The position numbers and the translations under genes were made by a program. 64,000 nt of DNA, from assembly GCA_049487715.1 (NCBI GenBank), contig CP150567.1, forward strand, positions 310,001 to 374,000, in the 5' to 3' direction. Under the pieces are notes generated by a model, which did not search any database, was not told the origin of the DNA, and saw only the letters and a program-made list of their open reading frames with translations. Source of the DNA: Pycnococcus provasolii. Its lineage: Eukaryota; Chlorophyta; Pseudoscourfieldiophyceae; Pseudoscourfieldiales. How positions within the stretch are numbered: the first letter of the stretch is position 1; each line of letters starts with the position of its first letter. This document shows, piece after piece, positions 29,180 to 38,011 of this stretch.

Positions 29180-29877
29180 GTGCAGTCGCACAATCTCGTC
29201 GAAATTGAAGGTGTGGCTGAGCTGTTTGAGGAAGCAGCGGAAACTTGGGGTCACATGCTGGCGACGGAATTCCGATCGAGCACGTACGCCGAAGATGTTG
29301 ACAATGCGCTCCAGTCGCTTGGTTACCTTCTCGTGCGCGAGGATACGTTCTCTGGCCTCGCGGTGGACTTCATGCTGTACCTTGAGGGCGGAAATGTGGA
29401 AGTTGAGGTGTACGGGCCATCGCATCTCAATCGGACGACGCTTGGCCCGAACGGGCGAACGCGCCTCAAGCAGCGCATGCTGCGCTCGATGGGATACAAA
29501 CTCCTCTGCGGCTCTGCGTGCCTTACCACCACTGGGATTTGCTTCGGAGCCCGCAGGCGCAGACGGCATACCTCGATGAGCGACTCGTGGGTGTGATGAG
29601 TGGCACCGACGATGGCACCGCGATTGATGCGGACGCACGAGCATGGGACGACGTTGGTGCGCGCTTGCTTGGCGAGGAACTTGCTGCTCGGCAGGGAGGG
29701 CCGATGGCAGGCGCAGGAGGTGGACGCACATTGCCCGCTGCTGTGGCAAATGCCAGAGAACGTGCGCGCCAGCAAGGCGGCGGTCGCAAGCCTAAGATAG
29801 AGAGGGCTGGGTCGACATTGACCTCTAAGAATAAAGATGAAAATTCCTTGTACTGTAATAATCATGTGTATCTATAG
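29180..29877 (+). pseudogene. RAP-domain protein fragment with a frame break
   Basis: C-terminal RAP domain, an RNA-binding module of organellar RNA-processing proteins: VDFMLYLEGGNVEVEVYGPS, HLNRTTLGPNGRTRLKQRML, SMGYKLLC, then VPYHHWDLLRSPQ and YLDERL. The first part is in the frame of the upstream flavoprotein but after its stop; the part from VPYHHW is in the next frame (from 29518). The break falls where the 7-mer CTCTGCG occurs twice, 8 bp apart (29504 and 29512). That is equivalent to an 8-bp duplication or one missing base. The usual long helical-repeat N-terminus is absent; only ~50 residues precede the domain, and there is no good ATG before 29254. A broken, truncated gene is the simplest reading; an assembly indel plus an unseen upstream exon is the alternative. 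Confidence 0.6.
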
Positions 29878-29879
29878 TG

Positions 29880-30504
29880 TACGTGCGAGCATTGCGTTGA
29901 TCGATGAAATCCGTGGGATAGTGACAGAGACCGTATTTTCGATTGCGCTGAAAGATGACGAGATTAGGTAGTTCCAGCGGTGCGTCGCCAACGGGTAAGC
30001 CTTCCTTCAACCTCTGTGTATTCCCCGAGCATTTGTTGTCACCTGGAAGCGCGATCAAATAGAGGTTTCACGCACGCACAGGGAAGAGACACGTATCCCA
30101 AGCAAGGGGCAAAACAACATAAATGCGGCGACGTTATTAGCGCCTTTGATATTCAAAGTGCAAGCTTTGCATGACTTGTTGATTCAAGTAGTCCAGCACT
30201 CCAGCCACCGAGCGAGCATCGGCGTGAGCGATTGAGCGTGCCGCTAGTGCTCATCGCGACGAGCGGCTTATTATCATCCTTGAGCATACTTTTTGTGGTG
30301 AGCACGATCGTCGGCGTTCTCAGTGTCGTGATTGCCGCGGTCGTCCGTCGCTATGTACAACAAGCAACAAAGGAAGCGTGCGTGCGCGAGTGCGAGGAGC
30401 GTTCAGAAGTTTTTTGTTTTTGTTACGACAAACCTAAAATTCATATTATGCAACTAACTAAGCACCCACCCGCCTACCTGGGCAGCATCATTTATTATCA
30501 CTCA
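29880..30504. other. Intergenic region with one possible small exon
   Basis: Mostly AT-richer sequence between the RAP fragment and the LRR gene. A GC-richer island at 30180-30405 encodes, on the plus strand, a segment with one hydrophobic helix (SILFVVSTIVGVLSVVIAAV) followed by a charged tail, but without an ATG start. The minus strand has short Leu/Pro-rich frames at 29825-30058. I cannot assign a gene to either strand. Confidence 0.35.
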
Positions 30505-31793
30505 TCAGAGGCATGCATTCGACGGGCATCTACCACCTGTCGGGTTAGGAGAGAAGAGACCGCCATCTGCTCCACACACGGTGGGAGCATTGCTGTCTTC
30601 TTGATAGCAAACTGGAACAGTTTGGAACCCTCCAGTCACCAGCTCGCTGAGGTCCGCGTCGAGGAATGGTTGATTTTGGTTGTTGCCGATGCACACAGCA
30701 CCTCCAATTTCAAGCTCGGATGCGCACAACTTCTCCAGATTTGTGTTGCCAACAACCTGTAAGGATGGAGGGAGGGATAGATTGTGAGTGAGAGGGAAAG
30801 GGCAGTGTACAATAGTGGTGATGGATCGTCACGTACAAAAAGACTATTGGTTGTCGTAAGGCTGGGAAGGTTTATTTTCTTGAGGTCGTTGTTGCCGGCA
30901 ATCTGTTGTTTCGTTTGCATTGAGTTTGTAAGAAGAAGAGTGAGTGAGTGAATTTCACATGCAGCACTTGAGTGATACGAATTGTTATGGAAGAACAAAC
31001 AAATTCAAGGAATACAAAAGGTGAGAGTGAGACGTACTTCGAACCTTTTCGCCTCAATCAGCGCACACAAGTCCACCTTTGCGAGATTCGGGTTGCCAAT
31101 GATCTGTGTGTTCAGGGAGGGGTGTTGTTTTGTATGTGTCGTTGAGTGGTGAGTACATGGTGAGTTTTGTGCAATGAGTTGAAAAGTCGATTATGGCTCT
31201 TCAAAGGGGAGATACGTACGAAGATGTCCAAATTCTGGGTACCCGTAAGACGAGGCGCGTAGATACTCGTCAAAGAGTTTTGCCTGCCAAAGTCCTCGAA
31301 CTATTGTTGTTGTTATTATTTGTCGTTTGATGATACGAATGGTTGTTGTGTTGTTGTGAATTTGTGATTGGTTTGTTAGTGAGGTGCTACCAAATATTTT
31401 GTGTGTGTTCTGTCGAAGATACGCCATATTATTGTAGAAGAACATAATAAGGCAGAGCACGAAGAAGAAGATGGGAAAGGAAAGGAAGGAGGAGCGTACG
31501 TACATCGAAAAAACCGTCCGGTCCTGTCACCCAGTTGGCGAAGCGAACCTCCGCAAGATTTGGGAATTGTGAAAATCCAAAGTCAAAAAGCACATTCTGG
31601 GACGAGGTAGTGATGCATGGGAACGAGGTGATGGTGACGTTGGTAGGATCGCCGCCTAATCCTTCGATGTCATCCTCGATCTCGGCGAGGGTGATCGTTT
31701 CTCCTTCGAATGGCTCGGGGTCGCACGAGGTATACTTGGTACCAACCAGGCGCCTACTTCCATCACAAGTATTGCACTCCTCAAAAGCCTGCG

Positions 31794-31825
<32 letters not shown>

Positions 31826-32940
31826 GCTGCTGCTGCTGTTGTTGTTGTTGTTGTTGTTGTTGTTGCTGCTGCTGTTGTTGTTGTTGTTGTTGTTGTGATG
31901 TCCTTGTGGGGAATGTCACGGTAGTCAATCTTGCTGAATTTGCTCGTTTCAACGTACGGTGGCTTCCCACAGTCGAGTGCCATGTGGTGTGGAATGCACT
32001 TTCCACCCTTTTGATGCGTTTTAAATGTAAGGATGCACTTTTCAGGTGTAGAATAGCCTCCTCCAAAGTGTCCAGCCATCGTACAAATTGCATTCTTGCG
32101 GCTGATATCGTCAATCGCACATACCCACTTTTCATTGTAGTAGTAGTGATTCGTGAGAGTGAACGTCAAGCCATGCGCTTCTGACTTCGCATAGAAGTAC
32201 TGAGTTTCGTATAGGGGCCGCGGGTAAGAAAGTTCGAGAAGCTGACGACGACGGCCATCACCACCCGCATCACCACCATCACCACCAATGATGGGACCAA
32301 TGGGATCACCAATGATGCTGCACCCATCACCATGGCACCCACCACCACCAGAAGCGTGAGTGACAGTGTACCAAGTAGCTTCACTCGCATCATCAGGATG
32401 TCCCCAGAAGGGAAGACAGTGTTCTTCCTTCTTTACTTCGCAAGGACCAGAGTAGTAGTCAAACTTGGCATACTTGCGATACTTCCATGTAAACGGCGAG
32501 TACCACTTCGGCTTGGGGTAGAACGTGTCGCACGGGTAGTGCTCGTCCTGCTCGTACTGCTTCCCATAGTACGGCCCAACTCCATATTTAGAGTCGTACT
32601 TGCTGTAGCCGTATCCAGAGTCGTACTTGCTGTATCCAGAGTCGTACTTGCTGTATCCAGAGTCGTATCCAGAGTCGTATCCAGAGTCGTACTTGTTGTC
32701 GTTGTACTTGTTGCTGCTGTACTTCCACGTCCACGGCGCCCACCACTTGTACTTGGGATAGTAGCCTGATTTGTATTCATCACCGTAGTAGCCTGATTTG
32801 TATTCATCAACGTACTTCGTCGTCTCATAAGTCGTCGTCGTCGAACTGTCTGCGCTCACACCACTCACGGCACTTAGCATTACGACGACAGCAAGCAGAG
32901 CGACCAGAACGGCTGATGATGCCGTGACGATCGATCGCAT
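30505..32940 (-). CDS. Secreted Tyr-rich protein with modular LRR exons (five exons)
   Basis: Exons, reading leftward, are 32940-31504, 31300-31220, 31103-31038, 30902-30837 and 30756-30505. All four introns start GTACGT and are phase 0. The N-terminal signal peptide is MRSIVTASSAVLVALLAVVV followed by a small-residue cleavage region; in-frame ATGs farther upstream are possible. Residues ~40-150 are rich in Tyr/Lys/Gly/Asp with SGYDSGYSKYDSGYS repeats. A Cys-containing domain follows, then a Thr/Ala run encoded by a GTT/GCT triplet repeat (31797-31897). The C-terminal part is BspA-type leucine-rich repeats, one repeat per small exon (I/V-x-GN-xx-L-xKxxL). It ends in a short Cys-rich tail. Likely a cell-surface or cell-wall protein; function unknown. 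Confidence 0.8.
31797..31897. repeat. GTT/GCT triplet repeat within coding sequence
   Basis: About 33 GTT/GCT triplets in the LRR gene. On the coding strand they give ACA/AGC-type codons read as a run of Thr interrupted by Ala, acting as a flexible linker. Such tracts are length-variable. Confidence 0.9.
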
Positions 32941-33192
32941 GTTCCTGACATTCGTCGTCATCATCTTCGTTACTACCACTATTATGGTATACTGTTTTAT
33001 ATGAGCCAATCAACAAACGCCTGCGCGCTGCCAATCTATCAGGTATGATGAGGACCAACCGACCAACGTGTGCAGTGATTGATGAGGACCAATCAATGAG
33101 CGAGCCAATCAATGAACGAAAGGAGCCAAGGTACCATACAAGCCTGCAAAAGAAGTAAGCTGCACTACTCCGAACCACCACTGGGCACTCAC

Positions 33193-33780
33193 TCACAAAC
33201 ACATGCAGGAGGCGTGACATGTTTCGCATGAAATAAATGGCGAACAAATAACGGGCGGAGGGGCCGAGGGTGAAAAGGTCCTTGGGCCAAACAAACTCCG
33301 GTCTTCACCCAGCCTTGGGGGATACACCGTTGCTTTGTGCATGTCTGGCCTGTCCTGTCCTTTGGGGTCCGGCTTGGGTTTTGGTTTCCCAACGTCCGGA
33401 CCATCCAACCTCTCGGCACGCACCACCGGGCTGTGCGCGTGAGGAAGGCGAAGAGGACGAACACGGATGCGGTAAAAGGGACCGTACACCTCATTGTCGA
33501 GCAGAACGTGGAAGTGCGCGGACGGACGATTCACATTGTAGCTATCCACCTGAAGCATGCGCACCTGGAAGCTGCGGTGATCGCCGGCAGGGAGCATGCC
33601 AGGATTACGGCGCGATGCCGACGCGCTCGAGGGAGCGACGCGCGCGGCAGCCGTCGCGGCTGCCGCACTGCCAGCCACACCGCCGCCGCGCTTGCTGGCG
33701 CTGGCGTCCGCATGTAGTGGTGAACGAACGTTCGCGAGAGCCCTGGCGTAGTAAGTATTTTTGTGCAGATCCCGCATCAC
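33193..33780 (-). CDS. Hypothetical protein
   Basis: An open frame with a plausible protein core: MRDLHKNTYYARALANVRSP, an Ala/Ser/Arg-rich linker, then FQVRMLQVDSYNVNRPSAHF and HVLLDNEVYGPFYRIRVRPL. In-frame sequence continues upstream to about 33865 (QNTLNGANNQIRVMRD), so a 5' exon is likely; another short frame at 33862-34000 (MASSPVASSPKDAHSTLPPT) could be that exon but I cannot place the splice. The last ~80 residues are Pro-rich and may include intron. I do not recognise the family. Confidence 0.4.
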   Translation of the reverse strand: MMRDLHKNTYYARALANVRSPLHADASASKRGGGVAGSAAAATAAARVAPSSASASRRNPGMLPAGDHRSFQVRMLQVDSYNVNRPSAHFHVLLDNEVYGPFYRIRVRPLRLPHAHSPVVRAERLDGPDVGKPKPKPDPKGQDRPDMHKATVYPPRLGEDRSLFGPRTFSPSAPPPVICSPFISCETCHASCMCL

Positions 33781-33999
33781 CCGTATTTGGTTGTTGGCTC
33801 CGTTTAAGGTATTTTGAGGAGGAACTGTCGAGGAGGAGGAACTGGGCCGTGTTCAAAGCTTTTAGCTTGATGATGATGGCGATGCGGGCACGGTGGGCGG
33901 CGTTCCCGAGCCCGAGCCGTTGTTGGCGCTGTGGCTGGGCACTGTAGGCGGTAGGGTTGAGTGCGCGTCCTTGGGCGAGGAGGCGACCGGTGAGCTCGC

Positions 34000-34948
34000 C
34001 ATGACAAGACAGGACAAGACAAGACGAGACGAGGCGAGGCGGGGCGAGACGGAGGAACGGAGGGGGAAAGGGGAAAGGGGGGACAAAGGGGAAAAAAGGG
34101 GACAAAGGGGAAAAGGGGAAAAGCAGTACTACTGTATTAGCATCCGCCCGCCGTTCCGAAAGGCGAAAGGCGAAAGGCGAAAGGCGAAAGGCGAAAGGCG
34201 ACTGTCGACCAGGAAGGGGGTGAGGAAGGTGGTCAAGAACAGGAAACCACCGATAACCACTACCACTACCATAACCACGTATAACCACTATACTGTATGT
34301 AACCGTATAACCACTATAATCACTACCACTACCGGCCGGTTTCCTTCCCCTCTTTAACTGCCTGTTATACCACTATAATTTTCACACACTTCTTCGGCAA
34401 GGGGGATTGATTGATGGGCATCCCTCACATAAGAACTAAACTATCGTAAACTTCACGGTGATCTCGCTCCTCGATGAATCAGTCAATAGCAGTCGGCGGA
34501 ACTTGTTCCTTCCCAATCCTTCCCAATCCTTCCCAATAATTCCCAATCCTTCCCAATCCTTCCCAATCCTTCCCAATAATTCCCAATAATTCCCAATCAT
34601 TCCCATCCCATCACGGCCTCCATCACGAGAATCACGGCCTCCATCACATCACGGCCTCCATCACATCACGGACGGACGGATCGCTCATGGAGACTGATCT
34701 GGCCAGTGGCCTACCCTTAATTAAGAGGAGTGGCCTCAATGATCCATCCTTCCCATCATGCCATCGATCGCTCGCTCGATCCATCCCATCATGCCATCGC
34801 TCGATCACCTCGCTCGCTCGATCGGCATCATTTCATCTCGGCCTCATCAGCGGCCTTAATTTTAAGTTCAGCCTTTACAGTTTATAGTAACCAACCTTGC
34901 ACCGGTCAGTCGTCCGAAGCTCCCTGTCCTACTGTCCTTGTGAGTATC
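34000..34948. other. Intergenic region of simple repeats
   Basis: Contains GACAA/GACGA-rich repeats (34002-34060), GGGGAAAA repeats (34080-34120), a GCGAAAG octamer array (34157-34200), TAACCACTA repeats (34245-34330), a TTCCCAATCC ten-base array (34503-34602) and ATCACGGCCTCC repeats (34612-34670). No coding frame is supported. It presumably holds the LRRC51-like promoter and leader. Confidence 0.75.
34503..34602. repeat. TTCCCAATCC tandem array
   Basis: About ten units of TTCCCAATCC, with several TTCCCAATAA variants, in the upstream region of the LRRC51-like gene. Confidence 0.9.
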
Positions 34949-35638
34949 ATGTCCATGTCGCTGACGGTGTCTGCCATGCTCGCGGCGGAGTCGCACGGAC
35001 CACCGCTCGACTACAGCTTCAAAGAACTTAAGAAAGTTACGGACATTCTCGACGACGTTCCGTTCTCAGGAACGACGCGAAGTCGAGCAGTAGCAAAAGC
35101 AAGTGAACAAAACAGGGAGGGAGATGGTGGCGATACCGCGGCCGACGGTGTCAACTCGAGGCCGCACGAACTCATGGCACTGCCCTCCTTCAAGCGCGCA
35201 GAACTCACCAAGCTGAACTCCGTATGCCTGCGTCTGGGAAATAACCTCTTCAACACGCTCAAGGGACTCGACGGCGTCGCGAACGAAGTTCTCGACGACC
35301 CCGCGCGCCTGTACTGGCTCGACGTCAGCCACAACCGATTAACTGCCATCGAGAGCGTCCTGCTACGCTTTCGTAACCTCAAGGTGCTCTACTTCCACGG
35401 AAACCAGGTGTCGAAGCTCAGCGAGGTGGACAAGCTTTCGCGACTTGACGGCACGCTGCTGAAAGTCACGCTGCAGGCGAACCCCATCGAAGAGCTTCGA
35501 AACTACCGCGTGCACGTCTTCAGCGTTCTCCCGAACCTGAAAAAGCTCGACAACGGCGGTATCACCATCGTGGACCGCGACCGTGCGATGGTGTGGAGCG
35601 CCGCAAGGGAAGCGCGCCGGAGGATGCGCGAAGGGTAA
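34949..35638 (+). CDS. LRRC51-like leucine-rich repeat protein (cilium-associated)
   Basis: A 229-residue protein that follows LRRC51 closely along its length: PPLDYSFKELKKVTDILDD near the N-terminus, LRLGNNLFNTLKGL, LYWLDVSHNRLTAIESVLLR, NLKVLYFHGNQVSKLSEVDK, LLKVTLQANPIEELRNYRVH and a C-terminal capping part ending with DRDRAMVW. LRRC51 orthologues occur mainly in ciliated eukaryotes. The start is the ATG at 34949; an upstream in-frame extension begins in repeat DNA and is rejected. Relative to the vertebrate form there is an ~35-residue acidic/Ser insertion after residue 40. The next gene starts 160 bp downstream on the same strand. Confidence 0.8.
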   Translation: MSMSLTVSAMLAAESHGPPLDYSFKELKKVTDILDDVPFSGTTRSRAVAKASEQNREGDGGDTAADGVNSRPHELMALPSFKRAELTKLNSVCLRLGNNLFNTLKGLDGVANEVLDDPARLYWLDVSHNRLTAIESVLLRFRNLKVLYFHGNQVSKLSEVDKLSRLDGTLLKVTLQANPIEELRNYRVHVFSVLPNLKKLDNGGITIVDRDRAMVWSAAREARRRMREG

Positions 35639-35798
35639 AAGCAAAAGACGTTTTGGCGGAAAATTCGTGTAACAGAACAACCTTGGTCGTGTCCCGCACC
35701 ATTTCTCGCCCCATTCACGGCCCGAGCTCGTCGACAATAATGCTGCTAGCAGCCGTCGTCTCGCCAGCGCCAGTATTGAGCAAGAACGACTCGTCTTC

Positions 35799-37070
35799 AT
35801 GAAGCCTTGCCACGGCGTTCTATGGGACAACGACGACGAAGACGGCGGCGGTAGTGGTGGTGGTCCGTCCACATTCAGGCTGGTGGAAGGAGCAACGGTG
35901 ACACATTTGGGCAAGAGCTTCGTGTGGACTCACCGCCACATCAAGCCTGCAGTGCTGGAAGCTCTGCGGCACCGAGGTGACCCTATCGCAGACGCCGCAG
36001 TCAGCTCGATACTCGCGGAGGTATCTGCGCCGTCGAAACCGTCGTGGTGGCCGACTGCAAGGTCATCGCGAAAACGACATCTCGTAGATGCCGCCATTTC
36101 TGCTGCATCACGACCAGAGAATCGGGCGGCGCGTGCACTGCTAGAGCAGGTCTCATCGCTGCCGGAGTGGGCAGACCGCACGGTATGTCAACGTGGCGGC
36201 GAGTTTTTCATGCGTTTCGTTCCAGCATCCTGGGCGACGCTCTTCCATCTCAGTCTTGTCGGCGGTTATGCCGCTGGCCGTGTTGCGAAGGTGCTCAGCC
36301 TTGGCTCCGCGCTCGGCGCCGACGTACAGAGGAACCGAGACCGTGTCTTTCGACGGCTGCTAGACACGAGCTTGATGGTGCTGCGGTGCGTCGGCGGCGG
36401 CGACAAGTCGTTGGAGCCGTTTGTCGGCCCTGGGTGGCGAGACGTCGTGCGAGTGCGCCTGCTGCACGCCACCGTCAGTGCGCGGCTAAGAAAGGGAGGG
36501 TACGACACGAGCGCTGACGGCATACCCGTGAACAACCAGGAAGACCTTCTCGTCACACAACTCGCCTTCAGCGCGGTGGTGCTCGATGGCCTGGCGCGTC
36601 TTGGCGTGGATATTGAGGGCGAATATCGCGACGGCGCGGAGGCTTACTTGCACCTGTGGCGCGTTGTCGGTCATCTGATTGGCATCGACGAGTCGAATAA
36701 TTGGGCGTGCCGCTCTCTCGACGACGCGCGCATCGCCCTGCAGTCGATATGGATACACCTCGTGCACCCGAACGAAGAGAGTCGCCGCTTGACCGCGACG
36801 AGTCTGCGCAGCTTGGAACGCAGGCCGCCGAGGGCGTGGACAGCGAGGCAGTTGGCGTTCGCAACGAGATACCTGCAAGGCGACGCTCTCGCGGACGCAC
36901 TTGGAGTGGCCCGTGTTGACAACGACAACGACAATGACGGTGAGCTCGTGCGCGTTCTCATTGCGCACACGCGCTGGTCTATTCGCTGGCTCGACGCAAG
37001 TACGCTCGTTGGTCGCGTGCTCGTTGCTATCGCCGTGCGCATCTTCGACATCGCATTCCGTTGGATGTAG
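35799..37070 (+). CDS. DUF2236 / latex-clearing-protein-like oxygenase
   Basis: A 423-residue member of the family that includes the ER-bound oxygenase MpaB and the rubber oxygenase Lcp, haem-b enzymes that cleave or oxidise lipidic substrates. Diagnostic parts are DRVFRRLLDTSLMVLRC, the VRVRLLHATVSARLRKGG helix with the conserved Arg and His, GIPVNNQEDLLVTQLAFSAV, LARLGVDIEGEYRDGAEAYL and LWRVVGHLIGIDE. A hydrophobic segment at residues ~165-185 and a C-terminal hydrophobic helix (LVGRVLVAIAVRIFDIAFRW) suggest membrane association. Substrate cannot be inferred. The ATG at 35799 is in good position. The 3' end lies 47 bp from the convergent methyltransferase gene. Confidence 0.8.
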   Translation: MKPCHGVLWDNDDEDGGGSGGGPSTFRLVEGATVTHLGKSFVWTHRHIKPAVLEALRHRGDPIADAAVSSILAEVSAPSKPSWWPTARSSRKRHLVDAAISAASRPENRAARALLEQVSSLPEWADRTVCQRGGEFFMRFVPASWATLFHLSLVGGYAAGRVAKVLSLGSALGADVQRNRDRVFRRLLDTSLMVLRCVGGGDKSLEPFVGPGWRDVVRVRLLHATVSARLRKGGYDTSADGIPVNNQEDLLVTQLAFSAVVLDGLARLGVDIEGEYRDGAEAYLHLWRVVGHLIGIDESNNWACRSLDDARIALQSIWIHLVHPNEESRRLTATSLRSLERRPPRAWTARQLAFATRYLQGDALADALGVARVDNDNDNDGELVRVLIAHTRWSIRWLDASTLVGRVLVAIAVRIFDIAFRWM

Positions 37071-37117
37071 CTTTTCGAGTATCTAAAAGATGTGTAAATG
37101 TGTAACAGATGTAGCTT

Positions 37118-37780
37118 TCATCGCAAACGAAACACGGCCGCCGCTGCCAAGGCGGCCATCATGACCAGGAGCGCGCTGCGCCGCTTCGCTTGCGCGTGAC
37201 CGCCGTCCACCTCGTACAGGTACAGCTTCGATACGTCGCTTGTGTCGACGACGTTTTTCTTCGCGGGATTCGTCACGCCGACAACTTGTCTGGGTTGCGC
37301 CGCCCACTTGCCCAGACTCGGTGGCAGCTGGAAGAGGTACGTGACGATGCGCGTTCCTGGCTTGAGTTCTCTGTTGAGTTTCTGCTCGAGCTTTCTCAGC
37401 CCTCGAGGCAGCAGGTACAGGAACACCACGTCTGCTTGTCTCAAGTCAGCCTCAAACGCGTCGCCGTGGATGAGCGTCACGTGTTTCCTGACGTCCTCAT
37501 CGCACGAGGCAAGGGCTGCGATAGACCTTGCATAAGCCACTTCGCTAATTTCATATCCCACGGCTGACTTCACCCCGTGATCGCGCGCCGCGGCGATGGG
37601 CACGCGCCCGTCGCTGCAACCCAGGTCGAACACCACCGTGTTCGCGTTCGCCTTCGCGAGGTGCAGCATGGCCGATACCACGTAGTGCGGAGTTGCGCTG
37701 ATGGGACCCAGGTAGTTCGCCGCCTCGGCCGGCGGACCGGCCGGTCGGCCAGCCGGCGGCGGCGACGCGGCGGACGACAT
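37118..37780 (-). CDS. Tail-anchored class I methyltransferase (ATPSCKMT/FAM173-like)
   Basis: S-adenosylmethionine-dependent methyltransferase of the FAM173/ATPSCKMT type, whose characterised members methylate lysine on mitochondrial proteins. Motif I is VVFDLGCSDGRVPIAAA, followed by VGYEISEVAYARSIAAL, IHGDAFEADLRQADVVFLYL, LEQKLNRELKPGTRIVTYLF and the QLPP that follows. A hydrophobic helix at the extreme C-terminus (ALLVMMAALAAAAVF) could be a tail anchor. The ATG at 37780 gives 220 residues; the longer open frame begins with GTG. A TAGGGGTTAG motif lies ~120 bp upstream of this ATG. Confidence 0.75.
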   Translation of the reverse strand: MSSAASPPPAGRPAGPPAEAANYLGPISATPHYVVSAMLHLAKANANTVVFDLGCSDGRVPIAAARDHGVKSAVGYEISEVAYARSIAALASCDEDVRKHVTLIHGDAFEADLRQADVVFLYLLPRGLRKLEQKLNRELKPGTRIVTYLFQLPPSLGKWAAQPRQVVGVTNPAKKNVVDTSDVSKLYLYEVDGGHAQAKRRSALLVMMAALAAAAVFRLR

Positions 37781-37898
37781 GCGACGATCCGCAGAGTGCT
37801 GGAGGGGGGGCAGAACGTCCTCCGGGTCCGGGGAGGCTCTCGCCCCTCGTCTCGAACCCACGACCACCCGAGCTCAGAATAGACTACTTCCTACCCGG

Positions 37899-37908
37899 TA
37901 GGGGTTAG
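37899..37908. promoter_or_regulatory. Single TAGGGGTTAG motif
   Basis: One telomere-like unit upstream of the methyltransferase start. Weak on its own; listed because its position matches the other gene-proximal motifs. Confidence 0.35.
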
Positions 37909-38011
37909 ACATGGACAGTTCATGTGGCGCAACAACCTTGGCGCAACTCGTTCTCCGCCCACGCTATTTGTTCAGGTTTCTGTACAAGTCATACATGTAC
38001 ATATATATGTG

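Noticed and set aside
30180-30405. Small membrane-protein gene on the plus strand
   Set aside because: There is one convincing hydrophobic helix but no ATG, no flanking exons and a competing minus-strand frame; kept only as a note.
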